A stretch of 64,000 nucleotides of DNA from Actinoplanes lobatus (GCF_014205215.1 NZ_JACHNC010000001.1:1865001-1929000), one strand, 5' to 3'. Counted from the stretch's first letter, positions 48,670 to 58,878 are shown. Translations and numbers: made by a program. Notes: generated from the sequence alone by a model not told the origin.

Positions 48670-50061
48670 ATGTCTCGACTCATGTGGGCGGCCAGAGCCG
48701 GCGTGGCCCTGCTCGGCACCACCGCCACGATCGCGATGGGCGCCGGTCCCGCCCAGGCTTCCTCCACCAGCGTGGCCCGGGTGGACGCCTCCAACATCTA
48801 TTTCAAGGCCGGCAGCGGCCTCGCCAACCGGGTGGTGGTGACCATGGCCCCCGAGGGCAAGGACTGGGTGATCATCGACGACAAGTACGAGATCAAGGCG
48901 GGCAACGAGTGCGTGGCGATCAAGGGCGACAAGACCAAGGTGACCTGCCACGTCATGCAGAACGCGAACTTCTACCTGGGCGACAGGAACGACACCCTGG
49001 AGAATCGGACCGGCGTCGCCCTGTACGCGTACGGCTCCTCCGGCAACGACTCGATCACCGGTGGCTCCGGACAGGATCACCTGTACGGCGGCTCGGGCAA
49101 CGACACCATCTCCGGCGCGGACCGAGACGATTACCTGTACGGCGAGAGCGGCAACGACCGCCTCAACGGCGGTGACGGCGACGACCGGCTGTACGACGGC
49201 AGCGGCAACGACCGCTCCAACGGCGGCGCCGGCAACGACACGCTGCTGGAGGGCCCCGGCAAGGACCGCCTCTACGGCTCGGCCGACACCGACACGCTGC
49301 TCGCGAGCGGCCGTACCGAGGCCGACTACTTCAGCGGCGGCGCCGGCGACAACGACACGATCGACTACTCCCGCACGACAAAGGCGGTCACCGCGGACGC
49401 CGACGGGGTCAAGGGCGACGACGGCATCAAGGGCGGCAACGACACCATCGCCACCGACGTCGAGAACCTCAAGGGCGGCTCCGGCAACGACACCCTCATC
49501 GGGACCGCCGGCAAGAACTGGCTGATGGGTAACGGCGGCAACGACCGCATCTACGGGCGGGGCGGCGACGACTGGCTCCGAGGCGGCACCGGGAACGACC
49601 TGCTGAACGGCGGCGCCGGCAATGATCAACTTCGGGGCGACGGCGAGGTGGGGTACGCCACCGAGAAGCCCTACAGCGACGTGCTGATCGGCGGCCCCGG
49701 CGTGGACGAGGCCGACTACTACAACTACAGCACCCAGCCGATCGCCGTCGACCTGGACGGCCAGTCCGGCGACGACGGCCGCAAGGGCGAGCACGACTCG
49801 GTCGGCGCCGACGTCGAGAACCTGACCGGCGGCCGCGGCTCGGACATCCTGATCGGCAACGCCGCGAACAACGTCATCAGCGGCGGATGGGGGGGTGTCG
49901 ACACGATCCAGGGCGGCGCGGGCGACGACCAGCTCATCGCCAACACCGATACGCCGTACGGCGACGGCGACCGGGACACCCTCGACGGCGGCACGCACGT
50001 CTCCGGTGACGCGTGCTTCTACGGCGTGGCCGAGGACACCGCGATCAACTGCGAGAGCTAG
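48670..50061 (+). CDS. Secreted RTX-repeat calcium-binding protein 3
   Basis: 463 residues, duplicate of protein 2: the same leader (MSRLMWAARAGVALLG), N-terminal module (IDDKYEIKAG, GDKTKVTC), repeat blocks, GDDGxKGxxDxxxxDVENL spacers and tail (GDACFY...NCES). Upstream 128 bp are also homologous between the two. The ATG follows GGGGGAGAAAC. Differences cluster in repeat residues, suggesting drift rather than recent copying. Confidence 0.88.
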   Translation: MSRLMWAARAGVALLGTTATIAMGAGPAQASSTSVARVDASNIYFKAGSGLANRVVVTMAPEGKDWVIIDDKYEIKAGNECVAIKGDKTKVTCHVMQNANFYLGDRNDTLENRTGVALYAYGSSGNDSITGGSGQDHLYGGSGNDTISGADRDDYLYGESGNDRLNGGDGDDRLYDGSGNDRSNGGAGNDTLLEGPGKDRLYGSADTDTLLASGRTEADYFSGGAGDNDTIDYSRTTKAVTADADGVKGDDGIKGGNDTIATDVENLKGGSGNDTLIGTAGKNWLMGNGGNDRIYGRGGDDWLRGGTGNDLLNGGAGNDQLRGDGEVGYATEKPYSDVLIGGPGVDEADYYNYSTQPIAVDLDGQSGDDGRKGEHDSVGADVENLTGGRGSDILIGNAANNVISGGWGGVDTIQGGAGDDQLIANTDTPYGDGDRDTLDGGTHVSGDACFYGVAEDTAINCES

Positions 50062-50085
50062 CAACATTTCGTACGGGGAAGGACC

Positions 50086-51495
50086 ATGCACATGTCTCGT
50101 CGCACCTGGCTGACCAGAGCCGGAGTGGCGCTCCTCAGCACCACCGCCGCGGCCGGAGCGTTCGCCGGCCCGGCGCAGGCGGCCTCCACCGGCGTGGCCT
50201 ATCTCGAATTCGACTCCGACGGGCCCAAGGTGGTCTACACCGCCGGCTCGGGCAAGACCAACGCGGTCGTGGTCAGCGGCAACAGCGGCGTGATCACCAT
50301 CAACGACCGTGTGACCGTGAAGGCCGGCAAGGGCTGTAGCGCGGTCAAGGGCGACAAGACCAGGGTCCGTTGCACCGACCCGAAGCCGATCGCCAAGGTC
50401 CGGGTCGGGCTCGGCTCCGGCAACGACAGTGTCGTCAACAAGTCCGGCCTGCGGTTGCACGCGTGGGGCGGCAGCGGCAACGACCGGCTGACCGGCGGCG
50501 CGGCTGGGGACGAGCTCTACGGCAACGCCGGCGCGGACCGGCTCTACGGCCTGGGCGGTGACGACCGGCTGAGTGGCGACGACGGCAACGACGTGATCTA
50601 CGGAAGCACCGGGAACGACTTCATCGAAGGCGGCAAGGGCAACGACCGCGAGTACGGCGGCGCCGGCAACGACGTCCACGCGCAGGGTAGGGACACCAAG
50701 TCGGCCGACGCGGACCTGGTCAACGGCGGTGCCGGTGTCGACGAGGTCTCCTACTTCCACCGCCGGAAGGCGGTCACCGCCGACTCGGACGCCAGTAGGC
50801 GCGACGACGGCCGCAAGGGCGAGGGCGACACCCTCACGGGCATCGAGGATTTCACCGGCGGGTGGGGCGACGACCGGCTGACCGGCGACAACGGCCCCAA
50901 CCTGCTGCAAGGCCAGAACGGCAACGACATCCTGGTCGGCGGGGGCGGCGACGACTGGTTCCGCGACACCTACGGCGGCAACGACAAGTTCTACGGCGGC
51001 ACGGGAGACGACCGGTTCGACACCGGCGCGGGCGCCGACCTCATGCTGGGCGGCTCCGGCTCGGACACGGTGAACTACACCCACCACTCCGGACCGGTCA
51101 CCGTCGACCTCGACGGTGTCGCCGATGACGGCGGGGCCGGCGAGCGTGACACCGTCGGCGCGGACGTGGAGCAGATCTTCGGCTCCGCCTACAACGACGT
51201 GCTTACCGGCAACGGCGGCGGCAACCTGATCGCGGGCCTCGAGGGTGACGACACGATCCGCGGCGCCGGCGGCAACGACGTCACGGTCGGCGGCGCCGGT
51301 CTCGACAAGGTCTACGGCGAGGCCGGCGACGACGCCCTGTCCGGCGGGGATGTCGCGGACGGTAGCGCCGATCTCCTCGACGGCGGCGACAACGCCACCG
51401 CGACCGGTGACAACTGCGTCGCCGGCACCCTGGTGAACTGCGAATACTCGCAGCCGTTCAGCGTTCCAGGGCTCAAGGAGTACGGCGAGCTCTGA
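50086..51495 (+). CDS. Secreted RTX-repeat calcium-binding protein 4
   Basis: 469 residues, more diverged: signal peptide (GPAQA), N-terminal module with ITINDRVTVKAGKGC and VKGDKTRVRC, RTX blocks from about residue 125, an EDFTGGWGDDRLTG spacer, and tail GDNC...NCEYSQPF with a short extension. It starts 24 bp after protein 3 and ends before a perfect bidirectional terminator, so proteins 2-GH20-3-4 may form one transcript. Confidence 0.87.
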   Translation: MHMSRRTWLTRAGVALLSTTAAAGAFAGPAQAASTGVAYLEFDSDGPKVVYTAGSGKTNAVVVSGNSGVITINDRVTVKAGKGCSAVKGDKTRVRCTDPKPIAKVRVGLGSGNDSVVNKSGLRLHAWGGSGNDRLTGGAAGDELYGNAGADRLYGLGGDDRLSGDDGNDVIYGSTGNDFIEGGKGNDREYGGAGNDVHAQGRDTKSADADLVNGGAGVDEVSYFHRRKAVTADSDASRRDDGRKGEGDTLTGIEDFTGGWGDDRLTGDNGPNLLQGQNGNDILVGGGGDDWFRDTYGGNDKFYGGTGDDRFDTGAGADLMLGGSGSDTVNYTHHSGPVTVDLDGVADDGGAGERDTVGADVEQIFGSAYNDVLTGNGGGNLIAGLEGDDTIRGAGGNDVTVGGAGLDKVYGEAGDDALSGGDVADGSADLLDGGDNATATGDNCVAGTLVNCEYSQPFSVPGLKEYGEL

Positions 51496-51505
51496 TTGCA
51501 CATGC

Positions 51506-51546
51506 ACGAAGAAGGCCGCTCCCGGATCGGGAGCGGCCTTCTTCGT
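51506..51546. terminator. Bidirectional terminator between the RTX island and opp operon
   Basis: Perfect 19-bp stem (51506-51524 and 51528-51546) with a GAT loop. AAGAAGG/CCTTCTT ends give an A/T run on both sides. It serves convergent genes. Confidence 0.95.
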
Positions 51547-51551
51547 ACCTC

Positions 51552-52592
51552 TCAGGCTTTGCCGACCACCGGGCGGCGGCCCGCCACCACCTCGTCGTCG
51601 GTCACCGGGAAGTGACAGGCGGTCAGGTGGCCGGACGGGTCGTCGAGCCGCTCGATCAGCGGCGGCTCCTCGGTCGCGCAGATGTCCTGCGCCTTCCAGC
51701 AGCGGGTGCGGAACCGGCAGCCGGACGGCGGGTTGATCGGGCTCGGCACGTCGCCGGTGAGCAGCACGCGCTCGCGCTGCGCGCGATCACGGCGGTTGGG
51801 GTCCGGCACCGGGACCGCGGACATCAGGGCCACGGTGTACGGGTGACGCGCCCGGCTGTACAGCTCGTCCCGGTCGGCGATCTCGACGATCTTGCCGAGG
51901 TACATGACGGCGACCCGGTCGGAGATGTGCTTGACCACCGACAGGTCGTGCGCGATGAAGACGTACGTCAGGTCGAACTCGCTCTGGAGGTCCTCGAGCA
52001 GGTTCACGACCTGGGCCTGGATCGACACGTCGAGGGCCGAGACCGGCTCGTCGGCGACGATCATCTTCGGGCGCAGGGCGAGCGTACGGGCGATGCCGAT
52101 GCGCTGCCGCTGCCCGCCGGAGAACTCGTGCGGGTACCGGTTGTAGTGCTCCGGGTTCAGGCCGACCAGCTTGAGCAGGTCCTGCACGGCCCGCTTGATG
52201 CCGTGCTCGGTCTTGACGTTCTGGATCCGGAACGGCGCCCCGACGATCGTGCCCACGGTGTGCCGCGGGTTCAGCGACGAGAACGGGTCCTGGAAGATCA
52301 TCTGCATGTCGCGCCGGAACGGGCGCAGCTTGCCCTGACCCAGGTGGGTGATGTCCTTGCCCTCGAACTTGACCGACCCGCCGGTCGGCTCGAGGAGCCG
52401 GGTGAGCAGCCGGCCGGTGGTCGACTTGCCGCATCCGGACTCGCCGACCAGACCCAGCGTCTCGCCCTTGAAGACCTCGAAGTCGATGCCGTCGACCGCG
52501 CGGACGGCGCCGACCTGGCGGCGCATCAGGCCCTTGACGATCGGGAAGTGCTTCTCCAGCCCTTTGACCGCCAGCAGTGGTTCCTGGGTCAT
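51552..52592 (-). CDS. Peptide ABC transporter ATP-binding protein (OppF/DppF type)
   Basis: 346 residues. Walker [10 protein letters not shown], signature SGGQRQR and Walker B MIVADEP, then the oligopeptide/dipeptide C-terminal extension with cysteines ([16 protein letters not shown]) that in relatives can hold an iron-sulfur cluster. Energises uptake of peptides or similar solutes. The ATG at 52592 lies 2 bp after the upstream ATPase stop. Last gene of oppC-oppA-oppB-oppD-oppF. Confidence 0.93.
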   Translation of the reverse strand: MTQEPLLAVKGLEKHFPIVKGLMRRQVGAVRAVDGIDFEVFKGETLGLVGESGCGKSTTGRLLTRLLEPTGGSVKFEGKDITHLGQGKLRPFRRDMQMIFQDPFSSLNPRHTVGTIVGAPFRIQNVKTEHGIKRAVQDLLKLVGLNPEHYNRYPHEFSGGQRQRIGIARTLALRPKMIVADEPVSALDVSIQAQVVNLLEDLQSEFDLTYVFIAHDLSVVKHISDRVAVMYLGKIVEIADRDELYSRARHPYTVALMSAVPVPDPNRRDRAQRERVLLTGDVPSPINPPSGCRFRTRCWKAQDICATEEPPLIERLDDPSGHLTACHFPVTDDEVVAGRRPVVGKA

Positions 52593-52594
52593 GA

Positions 52595-53632
52595 CTAGGC
52601 CTCCAGCTTCGGTTTCACTTCTTCCACCCAGAGTCGCTGCCGCTCCTCGGTGGGGAGGTGGCAACGGACCAGGTGGTTGGTGCCGCCGGCCCGGGTGAGC
52701 TCCGGCACCACGGTGGTGCCCAGGCCGCCGGTCCGCTCCTCGTACACGCAGCGCGGGCTGAAGGCGCAGCCCTTCGGCAGGTTGATCAGCGAGGGCGGGG
52801 AGCCGGCGATCGGCACCAGCCGCTCCTGGACCGGACGGTCCATCCGCGGCATCGAGCCGAGAAGACCCCAGGTGTACGGGTGCTCCGGCTGCTCGAAGAT
52901 GGTGGTGGCGGAGGCGTACTCGATGCAGCGGCCGCCGTACATGACCAGCACGTCGTCGGCGAGCTCGGCCACCACGCCGAGATCGTGGGTGATCACGATG
53001 AGGGCCGAGTTGAACTCCGCCTGGAGATCGTGCATCAGGTCCATGATCTGCGCCTGGACGGTCACGTCCAGGGCCGTGGTGGGCTCGTCGGCGATCAGCA
53101 GGTGCGGGTCGTTGACCAGCGCCATCGCGATCATGGCGCGCTGCCGCATACCACCGGAGAACTGGTGCGGGTAGTCGTCCACCCGGCGGTCCGGCTGCGG
53201 GATGCCGACCCGGCCCAGCATGTCGACCGCCTGCTTGCGGGCCACCTTCTTGGAGACGTTGTGGTGGACCCGGTACGCCTCCACGATCTGGTGACCGACC
53301 GTGTAGTACGGGTGCATCGCGGACAGCGGGTCCTGGAAGATCATCGCCATCTTGTTGCCGCGGAGCTTGCGCACCTCGTCCTGGGCGGCGGAAACGATCT
53401 CCTTGCCGTCCAGCCAGATCTCACCGGAGATCTTCGAGTTCCGGTGGTTGTAGATCCCCAGGATGCCCAGGCTGGTCACCGACTTGCCGGAGCCCGACTC
53501 GCCCACGATACCGAGGGTCTTGCCGCGCTCCAGCTTGAAGTTCAGCCCGTCGACGCTGCGGACCACGCCGTCGTCGGTGGGGAAGTGAATCTTGAGGTCC
53601 TTGACCTCGAGGAAAGCCTGCCCGTCCGGCAT
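52595..53632 (-). CDS. Peptide ABC transporter ATP-binding protein (OppD/DppD type)
   Basis: 345 residues. Walker [10 protein letters not shown], signature SGGMRQR, Walker B LLIADEP and the family C-terminus with [11 protein letters not shown] and a later Cys. Its ATG overlaps the permease stop (TGATG), so it is translationally coupled. Pairs with the following ATPase as a heterodimer. Confidence 0.93.
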   Translation of the reverse strand: MPDGQAFLEVKDLKIHFPTDDGVVRSVDGLNFKLERGKTLGIVGESGSGKSVTSLGILGIYNHRNSKISGEIWLDGKEIVSAAQDEVRKLRGNKMAMIFQDPLSAMHPYYTVGHQIVEAYRVHHNVSKKVARKQAVDMLGRVGIPQPDRRVDDYPHQFSGGMRQRAMIAMALVNDPHLLIADEPTTALDVTVQAQIMDLMHDLQAEFNSALIVITHDLGVVAELADDVLVMYGGRCIEYASATTIFEQPEHPYTWGLLGSMPRMDRPVQERLVPIAGSPPSLINLPKGCAFSPRCVYEERTGGLGTTVVPELTRAGGTNHLVRCHLPTEERQRLWVEEVKPKLEA

Positions 53633-54645
53633 CAGCCCAGCCTCACTCTCGGGTCGACGACCGCATAGAGCAGGTCCACGATCAGGTTCGCGACGACCAC
53701 GAAGAACGCGGCCATCAGGGTCACGCCGAGTACCTTCGGCAGGTCGTTGTTGGTGATCGCGTCGACCGCGTACTTGCCCAGGCCCGGCAGCGAGAACACC
53801 TGCTCGGTGAGCACGGCGCCGCCCAGGAGCAGACCGAAGTCGAGACCGAAAATGGTCAGGATCGGGGTGAGCGCGGCGCGCAGGCCGTGCTTGACGTTGA
53901 CGTCCCGCTCCCGCAGGCCCTTGGCCCGCGCGGTGCGGATGTAGTCCTCACCCATCGTCTCCAGCATGCCGGCACGGGTGAGCCGGGCGTACTGGGCGGA
54001 GAACTGCAACGCGAGCACCAGCCACGGCAACAGCAGGGCGTACGCCCATTCGCTGGGGCTCTCGGTGAACGGCGTGTAGCTACCACCCGGCGCCGTCCAG
54101 TCCAGCGTGTAGCTGAACACCAGCAGCGACACCATGCCGGTGAAGAAGATCGGCAGCGAGACGCCGGCCAGCGAGAAGGTCATCGCGGCCCGGTCCAGGA
54201 AGGAGCCCCGGCGCAGCGCCGACAGCGTGCCGATGGAGAGGCCGAGGAGCAGCCAGAGGATCGCGGCGCCGACGGCCAGTGACAGGGTCACCGGGAGGCG
54301 GTCGATCAACTCGGGCCAGACCGGCTGCTTCGTGATGAACGAGTAGCCGAAACACGGGGCCGGGCAGTGCTCGACCGTCGCGCCCAGGTCGTAGTCGGCA
54401 CCGACGAAGATGGCCTTCACCCAGTGCGCGTACTGCAGCCAGAGCGGGTCGTAGAAGCCCAGCTTCTCGGCGATCAGGTGAACCGTCTCCGGTGTCGCGG
54501 CGCGGCCCACGTAGCGGGTCGCCAGCGTTTCCGGAGTCGCCCCGACGAGGCGCGGGATCAGATAGAAGATCCCGAAAGTGGCGGCGCTGATGATGAAGAG
54601 CAGCACGACTGCCGCGAAGAGACGCCTGATGATGTATGTGATCAC
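53632..54645 (-). CDS. Peptide ABC transporter permease (OppB/DppB type)
   Basis: 337 residues, about six membrane helices. The start YIIRRLFAAVVLLFIISAATF and the EAA-loop RTARAKGLRERDVNVKHGLRAAL are family-typical. An unusually long first extracellular loop (about 60-125) carries two cysteines (EHCPAPCFGY), as in other actinobacterial members. Follows oppA after 94 bp holding a GC-rich hairpin. Confidence 0.93.
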   Translation of the reverse strand: MITYIIRRLFAAVVLLFIISAATFGIFYLIPRLVGATPETLATRYVGRAATPETVHLIAEKLGFYDPLWLQYAHWVKAIFVGADYDLGATVEHCPAPCFGYSFITKQPVWPELIDRLPVTLSLAVGAAILWLLLGLSIGTLSALRRGSFLDRAAMTFSLAGVSLPIFFTGMVSLLVFSYTLDWTAPGGSYTPFTESPSEWAYALLLPWLVLALQFSAQYARLTRAGMLETMGEDYIRTARAKGLRERDVNVKHGLRAALTPILTIFGLDFGLLLGGAVLTEQVFSLPGLGKYAVDAITNNDLPKVLGVTLMAAFFVVVANLIVDLLYAVVDPRVRLG

Positions 54646-54661
54646 AGAGTCCGGCTGAGGA

Positions 54662-54690
54662 CGGCCGGCCCGGGGTCTCCGGGCCGGCCG
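54662..54690 (-). terminator. Intra-operon hairpin between oppA and oppB
   Basis: Perfect 12-bp stem CGGCCGGCCCGG (54662-54673) with 54679-54690 and no T tract. In binding-protein operons such a hairpin usually stabilises the binding-protein message or reduces read-through so the binding protein is made in excess. Confidence 0.6.
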
Positions 54691-54739
54691 CCTGCTGCCT
54701 TCACCTACCTATCGAGGTGTAGTGCGAGTCGGGAACGGG

Positions 54740-56494
54740 TTACGCGACACCCAGCGACAGGTAGTCGTACATGTTGTACGCGTCGCTGACGAAGACGTTG
54801 GTGAGCGTCTTCGGGCGGATGAGCAGGCTCTTCGCGGTGACGCCGGGAAGAATGACAGCCTCTTCCATGACGCGCTTGTCGATCTGGGCCCAGTAGGCGT
54901 CACGCTTCGCGGCGTCGGTCTCCGAGGAGGCCTTGTCCAGGAGGCCGTCGACCTCGGGGATCCGGACGCTGGTGTTGGACGAGCCACCGGTCTCCCGGAT
55001 GACCCGGCTGTCCACGATCTGCGACAGGAAGCCGAAGCCGTCGTTCCAGTCCGCGCCCCAGCCGTTCAGGTTCAGGCCGAGCTTGTTGTTCTTCACGTAC
55101 GGCGGGTTGCCGGCGTACTGGGAGAAGTAGTCACCCTGCGGGAACGGCTTCAGCGTGAGCTTGATGCCGACCCGGGCGAGCGACTGCTGCAGCGCCTCGG
55201 CGGTCGCCTTCTCCTTCGGGCGCTCGGCCCGGTACGCGATGTTGGTCTCGAAGCCGTTCGGCTGGCCACACGCCTTCAGGTGCTCCTTGGCCTTCTCCAC
55301 GTCACCGGTGCCGTCGGCCGACGGGTACAGGTCGAACTTCTCGTAACCCGGGATCATCGGGGGCAGGATCGTCCCGGTGATGTCGCCGCCGGCGAGCGGG
55401 CCGCCGTACGCGGTCTGGTAGCCGACCTTGTCCGCGGCGTACTCGACGGCCTTACGGCAGTCGACGTTGTCCAGCGGGGCCACCGTCGGGTTGATCGAGG
55501 TGTACCAGAGCCGGGCCAGCGTCGGGTTGTCGGTGCTCGCCTTCAGGGTCGGGTCGCCGACCACGCGGCCGAGGGTCGCCGGCTGCACGCCGGTGCCCAC
55601 CACGTCGACGTCCAGGTCGCCGGAGAGCAGCCGGTTGTCGATGTCGTCCGCGTTGACGTTCAGCTGAACGTCGTACGCGTCCGGGAGCGCCTTGCGGTTC
55701 GGGTCGGTCGCCGCGTCCCACTTGTCGTTACGGACCAGCTTGAAGCTCTTGCCGAGCTCGTTGGTCTCGAACTTGTACGGGCCCGTGGAGACCACGTGCT
55801 CCTTGTACTTGGCGCCGGTGTCCTTGGCCTCCGGAACCGGAACCGTCTGCGGCAGCGCGGCGAAGTAGTCGAAACCACCGAACGCCTGCTTCAGGTGGAA
55901 GACGATCGTCTGGTCGTCCGGCGTGGTGATCGCCGAGTCGGTGTTGACGCCCTTGGACTTGTACGGGCCCTTGTAGCCCTCCGGCAGGTTGAGGAAGCCC
56001 TCGAAGTACGCCGGACCGTTCGGGAACGTCTCCTTGTCGATGGAGCGCAGCACCGCGTACTTCACGTCCTTCGACGTGACCTCGGTGCCGTCCTCGAACT
56101 TGATGCCCTTACGGATCTTGTACGTCCAGGTCTTGCCGCCGTCGCTCGGCGTGCCCAGGCCCTCGGCCAGGTCGGGGGTGACCGAGTTGCCCTCGGCGCC
56201 CGGAACCGGCTTGAACATGAGCAGGCCACGGCCGTACAGGCGGAGGAAGTTCCACGAGTAGCCGTAGTAGGTCTCGCCCGGGTCGAGGGTGTCCCAGTCG
56301 CCGGAGTTCGCCAGGCGGATGGTGCCGCCCTTCTTCTCCGACGGGTTGAAGACCTGGGTCAGAGCCGCGTTGAACTCCGGCTTGGCGCCGCCGGAGCTGT
56401 CCGAGCCCTTGTCATCATTCCCACCGCACGCGGCGGCGGAGAAGGTAAGCGCAAGCGCGGCCGCACCGGCCACCAGCGCTCTGGATTTCCGCAT
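54740..56494 (-). CDS. Peptide ABC transporter substrate-binding lipoprotein (OppA/DppA, SBP family 5)
   Basis: 584 residues. Signal peptide and lipobox AAAC (about Cys23), then the family 5 binding fold: GGTIRLANSGDWDTLDPG, LAEGLGTPSDGGKTWTYKIRKGIKFEDG, STGPYKFE, and the hinge region before GWGADWNDGFGFL. The ligand is probably a peptide but cannot be read from sequence. The ATG at 56494 (MRKSRALVAG) is preferred, with AGGGAGG upstream. Sits between the two permease genes. Confidence 0.93.
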   Translation of the reverse strand: MRKSRALVAGAAALALTFSAAACGGNDDKGSDSSGGAKPEFNAALTQVFNPSEKKGGTIRLANSGDWDTLDPGETYYGYSWNFLRLYGRGLLMFKPVPGAEGNSVTPDLAEGLGTPSDGGKTWTYKIRKGIKFEDGTEVTSKDVKYAVLRSIDKETFPNGPAYFEGFLNLPEGYKGPYKSKGVNTDSAITTPDDQTIVFHLKQAFGGFDYFAALPQTVPVPEAKDTGAKYKEHVVSTGPYKFETNELGKSFKLVRNDKWDAATDPNRKALPDAYDVQLNVNADDIDNRLLSGDLDVDVVGTGVQPATLGRVVGDPTLKASTDNPTLARLWYTSINPTVAPLDNVDCRKAVEYAADKVGYQTAYGGPLAGGDITGTILPPMIPGYEKFDLYPSADGTGDVEKAKEHLKACGQPNGFETNIAYRAERPKEKATAEALQQSLARVGIKLTLKPFPQGDYFSQYAGNPPYVKNNKLGLNLNGWGADWNDGFGFLSQIVDSRVIRETGGSSNTSVRIPEVDGLLDKASSETDAAKRDAYWAQIDKRVMEEAVILPGVTAKSLLIRPKTLTNVFVSDAYNMYDYLSLGVA

Positions 56495-56569
56495 CACTTG
56501 TAGCAACCTCCCTGGTGGAACGGTTCGGGTCCGAACCGCACGGCTGGTGGGAATGCGATCGGCGCCATG

Positions 56570-57565
56570 TCAGCGCCGCCCCTTGGGATCGAGCGCGTCA
56601 CGCAGGCCGTCGCCGAAGAGGTTGAAGGCGAGCACGGTGATGAAGATCGCCATACCCGGGAAGAACATGAAGTGCCAGACCGTGTAGAATGTGGCGGCCT
56701 GCGAGAGCATGCCACCCCAGCTCGCCGTGGGCGGACGGATACCGACACCGAGGAACGAGAGCGCGGCCTCGAAGAGGATGTTCGTCGGGATCAGCAGCGT
56801 CGCGTAGATCAGGATGGGCGCCACCAGGTTCGGCAGCATCTCCTTGAAGATCACGTACGGGCCGCGGGCGCCGAGGCTCCGGGCCGCGTCGATGAACTCC
56901 CGCTCCCGCAGCGACAGCGTCTGACCGCGGACGATCCGGCCGATGTACGGCCAGCTGAAGAACCCGATGATGAAGATCAGCAGGGAGATCCGCAGCGAGT
57001 CGCCGGAGAGCCCGAACGCCTCGTCCGGGATGACACCGGCCAGCGCGATCGAGAAGACCAGCAGCGGGAACGCCAGGAACACGTCCATCGCGCGGCTGAT
57101 CAGCGAGTCCACCCAGCCACCGAAGTAGCCGGCCACCACACCCATGGTGGCGCCGATGGCCACCGACAGCAGCGTCGCCAGGAAGGCGATCAGCAGCGAG
57201 ATCCGCGCGCCGTAGACGACCCGGCTGAAGATGTCCCGGCCGTTCTGCGGCTCCACGCCGAACAGGTGCTCACCGCTGATGCCGGTGCCACCCTTCGGGA
57301 CGAGGGTGCTGGTATCGATCAAGTTCTGGTGGAATTGGTTCGGCGGGTGGCCGAAGGCGTCCACGATCCACGGCGCCAGGACGGCCACCAGGATCAGGAA
57401 GATGACGACCGATCCACCGGCCATCGCGACGCGGTCCCGCTTGAGGCGGTTCCACGCGATGCGCCCGAGTGAGCGCCCTTCGACGGCCTTACCGGGAACG
57501 GCCCCCTCAGCGGGGTCCGGAACCACCGGAAGCTGGTCCGAGACCGTGCCGGGTCCAACGACCAT
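56570..57565 (-). CDS. Peptide ABC transporter permease (OppC/DppC type)
   Basis: 331 residues. The N-terminal cytoplasmic tail is followed by WNRLKRDRVAMAGGSVVIFLILVAV and five further helices. The EAA loop EREFIDAARSLGARGPYVIFKEMLPN contacts the ATPases. The start at ATG 57565 (MVVGPGTVSDQ) is chosen because upstream codons are Arg/Gly/Cys-rich junk. First gene of the transporter operon. Confidence 0.92.
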   Translation of the reverse strand: MVVGPGTVSDQLPVVPDPAEGAVPGKAVEGRSLGRIAWNRLKRDRVAMAGGSVVIFLILVAVLAPWIVDAFGHPPNQFHQNLIDTSTLVPKGGTGISGEHLFGVEPQNGRDIFSRVVYGARISLLIAFLATLLSVAIGATMGVVAGYFGGWVDSLISRAMDVFLAFPLLVFSIALAGVIPDEAFGLSGDSLRISLLIFIIGFFSWPYIGRIVRGQTLSLREREFIDAARSLGARGPYVIFKEMLPNLVAPILIYATLLIPTNILFEAALSFLGVGIRPPTASWGGMLSQAATFYTVWHFMFFPGMAIFITVLAFNLFGDGLRDALDPKGRR

Positions 57566-57957
57566 GTGAAGTGTCCGGTCCTCTCCCGGCCGACCGAACG
57601 GCAGGAGTCCACAGCCACCGGGCACGGGCACACGGGGCCCTGACCGATGACGATGGCCCACGCAGCGAACGGCAACCGATCGGTTAACGCATGCCTCGAG
57701 TGCCGACCCCCGTCGCACCGACCCAGATCAGACCGACGCCACGAAGGCACTCGACGGCGGGTGTTGCCGCCATCGAGAGGAACATTCACCTAGCGCGGTA
57801 CCTCGGGTCAAGTTCACCGACCGCACACGGACGGTTCCGTGTCTCCACCGTGATATTGCTGTGACCTAGATCCCGAACAAACGGAAAGTACCCCTGGAAG
57901 GCGTCAATCCAGGTGATACCTGGACATCGCGTTACTCCGCCGTTACAAGTGGTTAAT
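57566..57957. other. Gene-free interval upstream of the opp operon
   Basis: 392 bp between oppC and recR, both on the minus strand. It should hold the opp promoter; I see no credible ORF or repeat and cannot place the promoter. Confidence 0.5.
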
Positions 57958-58551
57958 TCAGATCGCGCGTCGCCCTTCAAATGCACGACCGAGAGTGATC
58001 TCATCGGCGTACTCCAGATCCCCGCCGACCGGCAGGCCGCTCGCCAAACGGGTCACCGCGATCCCCATCGGCTTCACCAACAAAGCCAGATAGGTCGCTG
58101 TCGCTTCACCCTCCGTATTCGGATCGGTGGCCAGAATCAGCTCCCGCACCTCCCCCGTCCCGAGGCGGAGAAGCAGTTCGCGGATGCGCAGATTGTCCGG
58201 CCCGACCCCCTCGAGCGGATTGATCGCCCCACCGAGCACGTGATAGCGGCCCCGGAACTCACCGGTCCGCTCGATCGCCACGATGTCCTTCGGCTCCTCC
58301 ACCACACACAGCACCTCATTGGTACGGCGGGTGTCCCGGCAGACGCGGCACTGCTCCGACTCGGCCACGTTGAAGCAGGTGGTGCAGAAGCGGACCAGCT
58401 CCTTCACCTTGCGCAGCGCGGTGGCCAGCCGGTTCACATCGGCCGGATCCGCGGAGAGGACATAGAACGCGATGCGCTGCGCCGACTTCGGGCCCACGCC
58501 CGGCAGTCGGCCCAGTTCATCGATCAGATCCTGGATGGCGCCTTCGTACAC
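57958..58551 (-). CDS. recR: Recombination mediator RecR
   Basis: 197 residues. Helix-hairpin-helix [14 protein letters not shown] near the N-terminus, a four-cysteine zinc finger (CTTCFNV...CRVC), and a Toprim domain with [15 protein letters not shown]. Acts with RecO/RecF to load RecA at gaps. Four bp after ybaB, the usual ybaB-recR pair. Confidence 0.97.
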   Translation of the reverse strand: MYEGAIQDLIDELGRLPGVGPKSAQRIAFYVLSADPADVNRLATALRKVKELVRFCTTCFNVAESEQCRVCRDTRRTNEVLCVVEEPKDIVAIERTGEFRGRYHVLGGAINPLEGVGPDNLRIRELLLRLGTGEVRELILATDPNTEGEATATYLALLVKPMGIAVTRLASGLPVGGDLEYADEITLGRAFEGRRAI

Positions 58552-58554
58552 GGA

Positions 58555-58878
58555 TCAGAACCCCGGCAGGGAGAAGCCGCCGGTGGCCGGGCCCATCTTC
58601 GACTCGGCCAGCTCGCGCTGCGCCTCAGCCGCGTTGTGGATCGCCGCGAGCACCAGGTCCTCCAGCGTCTCCACGTCCTCCGGGTCCACGACCTTCGCAT
58701 CGATCTTCACCGACTTGAACTCACCGAGACCGGTGACCACCACGGTGACCAGACCGCCGCCCGCGGTGCCGGTCAGCTCCGCCGCCGCCAGCTCGGCCTG
58801 CGCCTGCGCGACCTGCTCCTGCATCTTCTGCGCCTGCTTCATGATCTGCTGCATGTTCGGCTGTGCACCGGGGCGCAT
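58555..58878 (-). CDS. YbaB/EbfC nucleoid-associated DNA-binding protein
   Basis: 107 residues: the N-terminal helix with MQQIMKQAQKMQEQVAQAQ, the beta core GGGLVTVVVTGLGEFKSVKID and the C-terminal helix DLVLAAIHNAAEAQRELAESKMG, ending in FSLPGF. Binds DNA as a dimer. The ATG at 58878 follows GAGGAG with 8-nt spacing. In actinobacteria usually dnaX-ybaB-recR, as here apart from the inserted repeat. Confidence 0.95.
   Translation of the reverse strand: MRPGAQPNMQQIMKQAQKMQEQVAQAQAELAAAELTGTAGGGLVTVVVTGLGEFKSVKIDAKVVDPEDVETLEDLVLAAIHNAAEAQRELAESKMGPATGGFSLPGF

Noticed and set aside
44406..51495. RTX toxin operon
   Set aside because: No HlyB/HlyD-type exporter, acyltransferase or pore-forming domain; Sec signal peptides are present, so toxin naming is not supported.
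54722..56503. 593-codon plus-strand ORF opposite oppA
   Set aside because: Antisense of a clear substrate-binding lipoprotein.
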